A DNA stretch of 57,698 bases. Origin: Nitrospirota bacterium (GTDB taxonomy: Bacteria; Nitrospirota; Thermodesulfovibrionia; Thermodesulfovibrionales; UBA6898). The DNA lies in the NCBI GenBank assembly GCA_016214855.1, contig JACRMT010000017.1, positions 1 through 57,698 of the forward strand. Reading direction: 5' to 3'. The notes below the pieces were generated by a model. It searched no databases, was not told the origin of the DNA, and saw nothing but the letters and a program-made list of their open reading frames with translations. Within the stretch, counting starts at the first letter, position 1. Every line of letters starts with the position of its first letter. The translations under genes and the position numbers were made by a program. Below, one piece after another: positions 37,132 through 45,204 of the stretch.

Positions 37132-38796
37132 CTATCTTCCCCTTGCAGAGTAAATATACATATGCATTACCAGAGGGTTTTCACCCTTCAGAACATTTTC
37201 GAACTTAACGCCAAGGAACGGACTCGAAAGGACAACGATCTTATCACCCACCAATGCATAGTCAAAAAGCGTTCCCGGAACGTCGTCGATCAATACGCTC
37301 TCTTCCATAGAAAAACCTGACCACCGCAAGGTCTTGAGCAGAGACTTTTTATGTCCCAGCCCTTTTGCCATACCAACGATAGGGACCTTATGGATCACCA
37401 GGACCTCGTTGTTCCTCACGCTGAGCCTGTCCTTGACCGCCCATTCCGATTCCTGAATATAGGAAGCAGGGGACTTTTTCTTGAAGGTCGCGTTAAAGGC
37501 TCCCACACTGGTCGTGCTCTTCCATATCCGGATCCCCTTTTCGTCAAATACGCTCAGAAAACCCTTCTCATCATAGGCAACAACATGGTGTTCATTGCCG
37601 GGGCCTTCAAGGTCGATAAAATCATAGATATTGACGCCTTTCGGCAGTTTGAGCTTCTCACCTGCTTTATAGGTGCTGCCATCCCATATGACCGCAAACA
37701 CATCACCATCAAACCCCTCATCCTGAGAATATTTCTGGCCGATCAGGCCGTTGCCGGACCTCCGCATAAAGAACTTGCCTTCCCAGAGCTTCCTGAACTC
37801 GGCTCCTTCAAGCTCATGAATTGTCGAATAGACCTCTCCGTTTCTCATCAAAGTAATGATCAGTTCTTCTCTGCCGTTTCGGTTGAGATCCAGGGTATCG
37901 ATCCAGAGGTGATCGTCAGAAGCCTGGCCTTTCAGTTCCCAGAGGGGTTTAAGGTCAACTCCCGGCAGATAGGTCCGCAGGTCCTTTCCGGTGCTCAGAC
38001 CGATCTCCTGCTTTCCGTCTCCGTCAAAGTCTCCGGTCACAACAAAGCGGGCGCCAAAGGGAAGGTCGTAATTAAGGAGTGCCTCGCCTGACATGCCGCC
38101 AAAAAATTCACCCCCCAGTTTAAGGTCCTTGGTAAATGAAACATCGACCTTTACCTCTGCATCATAGAACCTTGAACCGTCGGATGCCCAGAAAGCCTGC
38201 TCCCTGAGCAGCGTGCTCTTGTCAGCCTCCTTTGCCGTAAGAAGAACGGCAACATCGGCATTGAGTTTTTTCGCCTCTTCGACCGCCCTTGTGCTGTCGC
38301 CCGTTTCAAGGGCTGTGTCAGACATCTCTACACGGCCTGTTGCCTTGAGCTTCCGGTACAGGTCATCGCCAAGGTGCCAATCTACCGTCTTGTCCTGGAC
38401 AAAGACCATCTTCACTTTTGTTTCTGAAAGTCTCAGTTTGTCGCCGACACGAACGGTTCCGTCAATAAGTGTACCGGTTATCTGATCGCCCTGAACAGTC
38501 ATGATCTCTGCCTTGCCTGCATGGGACTCAACCCTGCCGAGGATCTCACGGGTCACCGGATGCCTGAAGGGTTCACCTTCCTTCAGGATGTTGAGCCGCA
38601 TGCCGGTCCTGAGACCATCCTTCATGTTCATCTCGGCAGTGATCGAACTGCCCTCAACGCTCACGACCTTTCCGCTCACCGGCTTAAAGAACTGAAGCGT
38701 TTCGGTCGTCAGTCTTGCCAGAGGATCCTCTGCACCAAAGACCGCTGATGTCATCACCGCAAGATATGCAAAAACAATAAGTGTTCTTTTAATCAC
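37132..38796 (-). CDS. Exported FG-GAP/VCBS-repeat protein
   Basis: About 554 residues from GTG 38796, with GGAGG upstream. The signal peptide is VIKRTLIVFAYLAVMTSAVF cut after FGA. The N-terminal 150 residues resemble flagellar-assembly or FlgT-like beta domains (GLRTGMRLNILKEGEPF). The C-terminal half has calcium-type repeats such as TGDFDGDGKQEIGLS and DTLDLNRNGREELIITL, which build beta-propellers. Its start overlaps the GH57 stop (GTGA), so the two are co-translated. Probable periplasmic or surface location; function unknown. Confidence 0.7.
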   Translation of the reverse strand: MIKRTLIVFAYLAVMTSAVFGAEDPLARLTTETLQFFKPVSGKVVSVEGSSITAEMNMKDGLRTGMRLNILKEGEPFRHPVTREILGRVESHAGKAEIMTVQGDQITGTLIDGTVRVGDKLRLSETKVKMVFVQDKTVDWHLGDDLYRKLKATGRVEMSDTALETGDSTRAVEEAKKLNADVAVLLTAKEADKSTLLREQAFWASDGSRFYDAEVKVDVSFTKDLKLGGEFFGGMSGEALLNYDLPFGARFVVTGDFDGDGKQEIGLSTGKDLRTYLPGVDLKPLWELKGQASDDHLWIDTLDLNRNGREELIITLMRNGEVYSTIHELEGAEFRKLWEGKFFMRRSGNGLIGQKYSQDEGFDGDVFAVIWDGSTYKAGEKLKLPKGVNIYDFIDLEGPGNEHHVVAYDEKGFLSVFDEKGIRIWKSTTSVGAFNATFKKKSPASYIQESEWAVKDRLSVRNNEVLVIHKVPIVGMAKGLGHKKSLLKTLRWSGFSMEESVLIDDVPGTLFDYALVGDKIVVLSSPFLGVKFENVLKGENPLVMHMYIYSARGR

Positions 38797-40865
38797 GCTG
38801 TTTCCTCCCCACAATGAACCGTAAAAGCCAATTTTTTTCTGTCAAGGCACGGAAGCGGCAGAACGAACAGAAACGCGGTGCCCTGATAAAGCCGTTCCAC
38901 TCCCTGCTCTGAAAGGGAGATGGTCTCAACAGGATAGTGCCAGAGCTGTATATCTTCCGAGAAACTGAACTGCAGCCGCAGATTAAGGAACTTGTCCTCA
39001 ACAATAAACTCTCTGACCGGCTCATGCAGGGCCTTTGACCGCATCTGAAGCGTCCTGTCGTTGACCCTGATCAGCGCAAAGGGCGACCCCAGGAGAGAAA
39101 GGTTCATCTCCACGGCAAACAGGCCGGCAAAGTTCCCCTGGAGCCGGTATTCGACATTGATGCGCGATGCATGGGTAAGGTCGACCTTCTTTTTTAGATC
39201 AACCGTGTTCTGCCGGACAACGCCATCGCGGGAGAGCGTAAGACTGATGTCTCCTTTTTTGTATGACTGCGCCAGGGAATATATTCCAGTGGTAAAGTCA
39301 CCAAGCTCTTCATATTTTGATCCTGCCATGTCATCGAGGGTGGTTCCGGCAGGCAGAAAATGGTCGAGAAGCGATACGCGCCGCTGACGGTCATAGACGA
39401 GAAATTCGGACAGACCCTCCTCTTTAACGGTCAGCTGGTCATGAATGGTCCTGGTGCCGTCGCCGGCACCGGATGCCTCGGCCACCTTTGCATGATATGC
39501 CTCAGGCCGCCTCGTCAGGATATCGAGGATATTGACCGACTGTTTCCTGAGCGAAAGCTCGGTCAGGCATCCGCCCCTTTCCGTTGCCGCAAGGACCACC
39601 TGTTCCGTGCCGATAAGGATATCTTCAAATCCGTCGCAGTCAAAATCTCCCTGCTCGTTCTGTTTGTGGTCCCTGAGGATATCGCAGGCCAGAGATTCTG
39701 CCCTGAGCAGGTGTCGGTACAGCGCAGATCTCAGATGCGGCAGGTACAGGCCTCCGAAAATGCCATGCCAGTATGCGTCGTTGCACTGGCCTTTCCAAAG
39801 CTCGGACAGCGCCTCTTTTCCCTTCTTCGGGTTCGCACTGTTCGCCTCATGGACCTTCTGGCTGATCATGCGCATCCGCTTGTGGATATGATTTGACTCA
39901 GGATATTTCGTGAAGAAGGCCCGCCAGATGCCTCCCCGCAGAAGCTGTTTAGCCCTGTCGCCCGAGGTCTTCTCCAACCGTTCAAGGACCTGTTCATATT
40001 CGATAGCCCCTTCCGGCGGCAGTGTCCACTCTCCCATTTCCCGGTACGAGGCGGTCGGCAGATAGACCCTTCCGAGCGGCTGGAACCGGTCGTAATATGC
40101 GCTGAAGGTCGTGGTCTCAAGCCAGTCGCTGTTGTCCTCGATCGCAGTGAAGAACCGGTCGAGCCAGCGGTCCTCATAGCAGTGCTTGTAGGTATTCGGC
40201 CAGACGCCGAACTTCTCGCCGTCGTCAGCCATGGTAAGAAGCGGATTTCCGCCCTTCATCGATACTTCCCTGAAATAAGAGATCGTCTCTTCAACGGATC
40301 TGAACGGGATCAGGTACCGGAGCTTTTCGCTGCCCGGGAACACGCTCACGATATTGCCGTCTTCCTCGGTAATGTAGTACCCGAGAAGATCCCTGTCCTC
40401 AAGCCCGGTAAGCTTGAAGTGGTAGTCGTCGATCGGCAGGTATTCAATGCCTGCCTCTGCAATGAACTTCGGCATCTGCGGTTCCCATACGCGCTCGGCA
40501 AGCCACATGCCCTTTGGCGTATGCCCAAGGTTCTTTACAAGAAACTTCGAAAGCTCCTTTACCTGGAGCGGCCGGTCTTTTTCCGGCAGCACCGTAAGGA
40601 TCGGCTCATAAAAGCCTCCTGAAAGCAGTTCTATCCTCTGCTCTTTGACGAGATTACGGAGGATCTCTATTGCCTCGGGATGGTGATCGAGCATCCACGA
40701 AAGAAGATGTCCCGAATAATGGAGCACCACCTTCAGTTTTGGATGACCGAGCAGGGTTTCGAGGAACGGCAGATAGGACTTTGCATAACAGTCCTCGAGC
40801 ACATGATCGAAATTCCCTACCGGCTGATGATTATGAAATGCGAGAATAAGATGAAGTCTTGACAT
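38793..40865 (-). CDS. GH57 alpha-amylase/4-alpha-glucanotransferase
   Basis: 690 residues. LILAFHNHQPVGNFDHVLED is the GH57 opening. The nucleophile region is GMWLAERVWEPQMPKFI (Glu) and the acid/base region LLTMADDGEKFGVWP (Asp). The C-terminal domains resemble those of Thermococcus 4-alpha-glucanotransferase. No signal peptide, so it likely remodels intracellular glycogen or maltodextrin. The gene overlaps the FG-GAP gene by 4 nt, an odd partner for a cytoplasmic enzyme. Confidence 0.9.
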   Translation of the reverse strand: MSRLHLILAFHNHQPVGNFDHVLEDCYAKSYLPFLETLLGHPKLKVVLHYSGHLLSWMLDHHPEAIEILRNLVKEQRIELLSGGFYEPILTVLPEKDRPLQVKELSKFLVKNLGHTPKGMWLAERVWEPQMPKFIAEAGIEYLPIDDYHFKLTGLEDRDLLGYYITEEDGNIVSVFPGSEKLRYLIPFRSVEETISYFREVSMKGGNPLLTMADDGEKFGVWPNTYKHCYEDRWLDRFFTAIEDNSDWLETTTFSAYYDRFQPLGRVYLPTASYREMGEWTLPPEGAIEYEQVLERLEKTSGDRAKQLLRGGIWRAFFTKYPESNHIHKRMRMISQKVHEANSANPKKGKEALSELWKGQCNDAYWHGIFGGLYLPHLRSALYRHLLRAESLACDILRDHKQNEQGDFDCDGFEDILIGTEQVVLAATERGGCLTELSLRKQSVNILDILTRRPEAYHAKVAEASGAGDGTRTIHDQLTVKEEGLSEFLVYDRQRRVSLLDHFLPAGTTLDDMAGSKYEELGDFTTGIYSLAQSYKKGDISLTLSRDGVVRQNTVDLKKKVDLTHASRINVEYRLQGNFAGLFAVEMNLSLLGSPFALIRVNDRTLQMRSKALHEPVREFIVEDKFLNLRLQFSFSEDIQLWHYPVETISLSEQGVERLYQGTAFLFVLPLPCLDRKKLAFTVHCGEETA

Positions 40866-41053
40866 CTGCTCCTTATCCGGTTATACCCCTGCGAATAAAA
40901 TTATTAATGTATTCCTCCGGCAGCAGGCAGGCAATGGATTTTTGCTTACCAATATACCATAAACGACCGATACGGTGAAAGAATCCGGCCGCAAACAGAC
41001 TGACGTCAGCGGATCCCTGATACTGATAAGTGCATTAGTTATTTGTCATCAAT

Positions 41054-41117
41054 AAATCTCCCCTCACCCCTCGGGGCAGTTTTCCTCCCTTTGGCAAAGG
41101 GAGGATAGGAGGGATAT
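41054..41117. repeat. REPIN-like palindromic element
   Basis: AAATCTCCCCTC opens the element; a shortened hairpin CCCCTCGGGG and a full hairpin CCTCCCTTTGGCAAAGGGAGG follow. It lies in the 267-bp gap (40866-41132) between GH57 and nagZ, which otherwise holds no gene. Confidence 0.85.
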
Positions 41118-41132
41118 TATAATTGGACGTCT

Positions 41133-42593
41133 TCATACCTTTGAACTGCTTAGCAGAAATCCTGCTACTGTCTTCTGAGGCTGCGCGGCATCCCAATATG
41201 CATACAGACAGGGCGTTTTCCCGATCCCGTCAAGCAGGTACGGGCTGCCAAAAGAGATAAAAAGGTCAGCCCTGGACCTGAAGTGTCTGAGCATGCTGAA
41301 GAGCCAGATACTCGCGCCGCCCTTCCATGCCTTTGTCTCTGAAAATAGGGCAACGATCATAAACTCATCTTCCTGTTTACGAATACCCTGAGCCTTTGAG
41401 CCCGGTCCGAGCTCGAGCACCCTTATTCCCGGCATATGCTTCTTCATGATACGGCCAAAGCCCCTGCCCTTGTCCCCGGCGTCATCGTTAAGAATAATAA
41501 GCAGAGGGGTTCCCCTGATGCTGAATCTGCGTGAGGCCGTGACCGCATCATCGGTAAGCTGCCTGGACATGCCGGCATGAAGATCAAAAGCCGGTTCATT
41601 GCTGACGGCTGAAGGTCTTAACCTTTTTCGGAATTTAATCAGTCTCGCAGGATCAGACCATGGGTTCATTCTCTCCAGAGAGGCTGCAACTTTTTCTGCA
41701 TCCGACGGATGAAGCAGTATATCGACCCCTGCCTCCAGCGCCCGGAATGACGCCTCTTCCTCGGAAAAGTTGCCGATGCCGCCCATATTCAGCGCATCGG
41801 TAACAAGCAGGCCGTCATATCGCATTTCCCTGCGAAGGAACTGCACTGCATTCTTTGAAAAGGAGACCGGTGTTCCTGACGCATCAAGCGCAGGCACGCT
41901 CAGATGGCCTAACATGATCATCCTGACCCCTGCCTCTATTGCCGCTGCAAAGGGCTTCAGTTCATATCTCCGCAGCCTCTTCATATCCTGACGCAGGACC
42001 GGTAGCCTGATATGGGAATCGACCGAGGTATCGCCATGGCCGGGGAAATGCTTGCCGCAGGCTGCAATGCCGCTGCCCTGAAGAGCCTTGATCATTTCAG
42101 TGCCAAGCAGGGAGACGACCGCAGGGTCCTCGCCAAACGCCCTGACCGCGATGATCGGGTTCTTCGGATTGGTATTGATATCGAGCACCGGCGCAAAGAT
42201 CGTGTTTATGCCAACATACTTCGCCTCGACCGCCACTGCCTTAAACGACCTTCTCAGAAGGTTTATCGCTGACCGCTGACCGCCGCCGGCTGACCGCTGA
42301 TAGCTGATAGCTGATAGCTTTTTATACGCCGCCCCAAGCGCCATGGCAGGAGGGAAAAGCGTGCCGCCCTTCAGCTGCTGCCCCAGCCCCCGCTCAAGAT
42401 CAGAGGAGATGATCAGCGGAAGTTCTGCCTCTTCCTGAAGTCTTCTGACATAGGTCCGAACGGTCTGAAGATCGCCGCCAAAGATAATAAAGCCTGCGAT
42501 ACCTTTTCTGACGAGGGCACGGTACCGGGAGAAGTTCTTCCTGATCTCTTCCCCGTTCAGCCTCGGGATCATGAACTGGTAATAATTCTGCAT
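41133..42593 (-). CDS. nagZ: GH3 beta-N-acetylhexosaminidase (NagZ-like)
   Basis: 486 residues. GFIIFGGDL, KHFPGHGDTSVDSHIRLP (the His/Asp catalytic dyad loop of NagZ) and the nucleophile in LLVTDALNMGGIG are present. NagZ removes GlcNAc from peptidoglycan turnover products. The first 340 residues form the GH3 barrel; the last 150 form an extra domain. Residues about 91-111 (KKLSAISYQRSAGGGQRSAI) are encoded by a GCTATCAGC-type repeat inserted in frame and are not part of the normal fold. No signal peptide is visible. Confidence 0.88.
   Translation of the reverse strand: MQNYYQFMIPRLNGEEIRKNFSRYRALVRKGIAGFIIFGGDLQTVRTYVRRLQEEAELPLIISSDLERGLGQQLKGGTLFPPAMALGAAYKKLSAISYQRSAGGGQRSAINLLRRSFKAVAVEAKYVGINTIFAPVLDINTNPKNPIIAVRAFGEDPAVVSLLGTEMIKALQGSGIAACGKHFPGHGDTSVDSHIRLPVLRQDMKRLRRYELKPFAAAIEAGVRMIMLGHLSVPALDASGTPVSFSKNAVQFLRREMRYDGLLVTDALNMGGIGNFSEEEASFRALEAGVDILLHPSDAEKVAASLERMNPWSDPARLIKFRKRLRPSAVSNEPAFDLHAGMSRQLTDDAVTASRRFSIRGTPLLIILNDDAGDKGRGFGRIMKKHMPGIRVLELGPGSKAQGIRKQEDEFMIVALFSETKAWKGGASIWLFSMLRHFRSRADLFISFGSPYLLDGIGKTPCLYAYWDAAQPQKTVAGFLLSSSKV
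42261..42323. repeat. GCTGATAGC/GCTGACCGC repeat tract inside nagZ
   Basis: Tandem 7-8-nt units (GCTGACC, GCTGATA) occur at least six times. They are read in frame in nagZ. Similar tracts occur outside genes at 48989-49022, 27203-27272 and 28054-28080. Confidence 0.8.
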
Positions 42594-42713
42594 GACGGTA
42601 TTATACCTGCAACAAACCGATCTGTTTGTAAAGAATCATTACATGTTGGTATTCTAATCAAAGGCAGTTGCAGATGGTATCTCGTCAATTTCACGAGATT
42701 CGATTATAGTTCA

Positions 42714-42791
42714 AAAAATCCCTCCTAACCTCCCTTTGCCAAAGGGAGGGACAACACCCCTCTTTGACAAAGAGGGGCAAGGGGAGATTTT
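42714..42791. repeat. REPIN-like palindromic element (inverted orientation)
   Basis: Hairpins CCTCCCTTTGCCAAAGGGAGG and CCCCTCTTTGACAAAGAGGGG lie between AAAAATCCCTCC and GGGGAGATTTT. It sits in the divergent gap (42594-42848) before ftsY, so it lies in the ftsY leader or promoter region. Confidence 0.9.
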
Positions 42792-42848
42792 GTGATAATT
42801 GCCACCTGGTTCAGGGCAAACAAATTAACATTCAATACAGAGGTGCAT

Positions 42849-43754
42849 ATGGGATTATTTGATCGTCTAAAGCAGGGACTGACCAGGACCAAGCAGGGCT
42901 TTGTCGAAAAGGTCGAGTCGATCTTCAAGGGAAAGGCCATAGACAGCGAAACCCTTGAGGAACTGGAAGAGGCCCTTATCCTTGCAGACATCGGCGCAGG
43001 CAGCGCTTCCGAGATCGTTGAGCATCTCAGGGAGAAGGCAAGAAAAGGAGAGTTTGACGAATCCGGTTCTGTCAGGGATTTCCTGAAAAAAGAGCTCTCC
43101 AGCCTGTTAGGCAGAGGCCAGAAGCTGGTGCCCTTCGGAGAAAAGCCGTTTGTGATCCTGACCGTGGGCGTCAACGGCGCAGGCAAGACAACGACCATCG
43201 GCAAGCTCGCGAGCAGATTCAGGGACCAGGGGTATTCCGTGCTGCTTGCTGCCGGCGATACGTTCAGGGCAGCAGCGATCGAGCAGCTTGAGATCTGGGG
43301 GAACAGGACAAACGCCCAGGTGGTCAGGCATCAGAGCGGTTCAGACCCCTCGGCAGTGGCATTCGATGCGATCGAGGCTGCAAAGGCGCGGGGCACTGAC
43401 ATAGTGATCATCGACACCGCAGGCCGTCTGCATACCAAGAGCCCGCTCATGGAGGAGCTGAAAAAAGTGCGGCGCGTCTGCGATAAGGCAATGCAGGGTG
43501 CTCCGCATGAGGTGATGCTCATCGTTGACGCCACAACCGGCCAGAACGCGCTCAAACAGGCCCAGATCTTCAACGAGGCGGTCGGCGTGACTGCCATTGC
43601 CCTGACCAAGCTTGACGGCACTGCCAAAGGCGGCATCGTCTTTGCGATCAAGAAAGAGCTGAATATCCCGGTCAAGCTGATCGGTGTAGGTGAAAAAGTT
43701 GAAGACCTTCAGGATTTTGAACCGGATGAGTTCGTAAAAGCGCTGTTTGACTGA
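42849..43754 (+). CDS. ftsY: Signal recognition particle receptor FtsY
   Basis: 301 residues from ATG 42849, with AGAGG just upstream. The NG domain begins almost at once (MGLFDRLKQGLTRTKQGF), so the acidic A domain is absent, as in many bacteria. GTPase motifs: GVNGAGKTTTIGKLA, DTAGRLHTKSPLMEEL, TKLDGTAKGG. It docks ribosome-nascent-chain complexes at the SecYEG translocon. An in-frame ATG at 42792 lies next to the repeat and is not preferred. Confidence 0.96.
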   Translation: MGLFDRLKQGLTRTKQGFVEKVESIFKGKAIDSETLEELEEALILADIGAGSASEIVEHLREKARKGEFDESGSVRDFLKKELSSLLGRGQKLVPFGEKPFVILTVGVNGAGKTTTIGKLASRFRDQGYSVLLAAGDTFRAAAIEQLEIWGNRTNAQVVRHQSGSDPSAVAFDAIEAAKARGTDIVIIDTAGRLHTKSPLMEELKKVRRVCDKAMQGAPHEVMLIVDATTGQNALKQAQIFNEAVGVTAIALTKLDGTAKGGIVFAIKKELNIPVKLIGVGEKVEDLQDFEPDEFVKALFD

Positions 43755-43781
43755 CCGTTGATGCTTATGTCATCCATCAAT

Positions 43782-43856
43782 AAATCTCCCCACCCCCTCT
43801 TTGCCAAAGAGGGGCAGTTTTCCTCCCTTTAGCAAAGGGAGGGGAGGAGGGATTTT
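43782..43856. repeat. REPIN-like palindromic element (type copy)
   Basis: The clearest copy: AAATCTCCCC, hairpin CCCCTCTTTGCCAAAGAGGGG, spacer CAGTTTT, hairpin CCTCCCTTTAGCAAAGGGAGG, then GGAGGAGGGATTTT. The ends pair with each other, giving a three-armed fold. It ends 9 nt before the archease ATG and occupies its ribosome-binding region. Confidence 0.92.
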
Positions 43857-43865
43857 ATAGCTAAC

Positions 43866-44354
43866 ATGAAACAATTCGAACTCCTCGACATATCCGGTGA
43901 TGCAGGCATCAGGGCCTTTGGCAAAGACCTTCCTGAACTTTTCATCAACGCAGCCGCAGGCATGTACGGTCTTATCACTGATCTCAGGGATATTCAGGCA
44001 GGGAAGACGCTCGAAATTTCGGTGAAAGGCAGCTCGCTGGAAGGGCTCCTCGTCTCTTTTCTGAACGAACTGATCTTCCATTTCGACACGTACGGGTTTA
44101 CAGGAAAGAGTATCAGCATACAAAACTTCCAAGCTGGCAGGCCGGCAGGCCGGCACACTGGAGAGCCGGAAAGCGGTCAGGCTGACAAGCCGGCCGGCTT
44201 GCAGGCCTATAAGCTTAAGGCTGTAGTGACCGGCGAAGAGTTCGACCCTGAACGGCACAAGGGAAAATTACTGATCAAGGCCGCAACCTACCACAAACTG
44301 CTTATCGAAAAAACAGATGGGCTCTATCGGGCAGAGATTATTTTTGATATTTAG
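43866..44354 (+). CDS. Archease, RtcB ligase cofactor
   Basis: 162 residues. LDISGDAGIRAFGKDLPELF and NAAAGMYGLI at the N-terminus and KAATYHKLLIEKTDGLYRAE followed by IIFDI at the C-terminus are archease signatures. Archease speeds guanylylation and turnover of the RNA ligase RtcB. rtcB lies 3.2 kb downstream on the same strand. Residues about 88-116 (QAGRPAGRHTGEPESG and following) are an in-frame repeat insertion, which explains a length above the usual ~140. The insertion falls in a probable loop. The ribosome-binding region is supplied by the adjacent repeat, so expression may be affected. Confidence 0.85.
   Translation: MKQFELLDISGDAGIRAFGKDLPELFINAAAGMYGLITDLRDIQAGKTLEISVKGSSLEGLLVSFLNELIFHFDTYGFTGKSISIQNFQAGRPAGRHTGEPESGQADKPAGLQAYKLKAVVTGEEFDPERHKGKLLIKAATYHKLLIEKTDGLYRAEIIFDI
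44127..44213. repeat. GC-rich palindromic insertion inside the archease gene
   Basis: Built of GGCAGGCCGGC units on the left and GCCGGCCGGCTTGCAGGCC on the right, bounded by AAGCT and AAGCTT. The halves form a long imperfect inverted repeat. The sequence family differs from the C-rich elements. Length is a multiple of three and the reading frame is kept. Confidence 0.75.
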
Positions 44355-44376
44355 CTGTTCCAGCCCTGCCCGGCCA

Positions 44377-45021
44377 TTATTTTTTATAATATTCCGGATA
44401 TAATTTTTTTGCACAGCCCGGACAGATGCCATGGCTGAATTGGGCCTCAGAATGTTCATGGATATAGCTTTCGATCTGCTGCCAATACCCCTGGTCATCT
44501 CTGATCTTCTTGCAGGAAGCGCAGATAGGGAGAAAACCGCTCAATTGTTTGACCTTTGCAAGGGCGTTCTTGAGTTCTGATATAAGCATTTCCTTTTCTT
44601 CTTCCATGTTCTTTCGCACCGTAATATCCCGTGCAATATGGATACTGCCGACGACAGTGCCGGTAATATCGGTCCAGGGCGACGTTGTGACCAGGAACCA
44701 GCCCCCCAAATTCTGCTCGTAAACCTCCACGCTGTGGGTTGATCCATCCTGCAAAGTCCTGGTATGAGGACAAGAATCGGCAGGGCTCCCCTTCGCATGC
44801 ACTGCCTCATAGCATGTTGCGCCGATACATTGCTCTTGTGAAAGGCCTAATCGTCCGGACATCTCCTTATTGATCCGAACGATCCGGTATTTGCTGTCTA
44901 AAATGCAGGACGCATCCGGGATCGCATCGAACAGTTTCTGCCAGTTCTCATCAGGCAAAAAAAGCTCTTCCTCTTTTCGCTTGCCGTTTTTGATCTTTAA
45001 AGGCTCCCGGTTGTGTTCCAT
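44377..45021 (-). CDS. PAS-domain sensor protein without kinase
   Basis: 214 residues. A PAS domain (about 24-135) with FDAIPDASCILDSKYRIVRI and HIARDITVRKNMEEE is followed by a coiled coil. The tail LPICASCKKIRDDQGYWQQI ends in SHGICPGCAKKLYP. That cysteine-containing tail is widespread at the C-termini of PAS proteins in deltaproteobacteria and Nitrospirota and may bind a metal. No output domain is present, so it must act through protein contact. It converges with archease and is divergent from the hybrid kinase downstream. Confidence 0.8.
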   Translation of the reverse strand: MEHNREPLKIKNGKRKEEELFLPDENWQKLFDAIPDASCILDSKYRIVRINKEMSGRLGLSQEQCIGATCYEAVHAKGSPADSCPHTRTLQDGSTHSVEVYEQNLGGWFLVTTSPWTDITGTVVGSIHIARDITVRKNMEEEKEMLISELKNALAKVKQLSGFLPICASCKKIRDDQGYWQQIESYIHEHSEAQFSHGICPGCAKKLYPEYYKK

Positions 45022-45204
45022 AAAGATATTTTATCCTAAAATTATAATTATGAATAGCCGTAATGTGCACAGTTATCGTTGTTTTCTTTTATAATTGCAA
45101 AATAGCGGCAGCCTCGGTCAGGCGGATGGTATGATAGGATACAAATCAACAATGGGCTTATTTCAGCGTATGCATAAAAGCGTTATAAATTAAGGAGATA
45201 TCGG

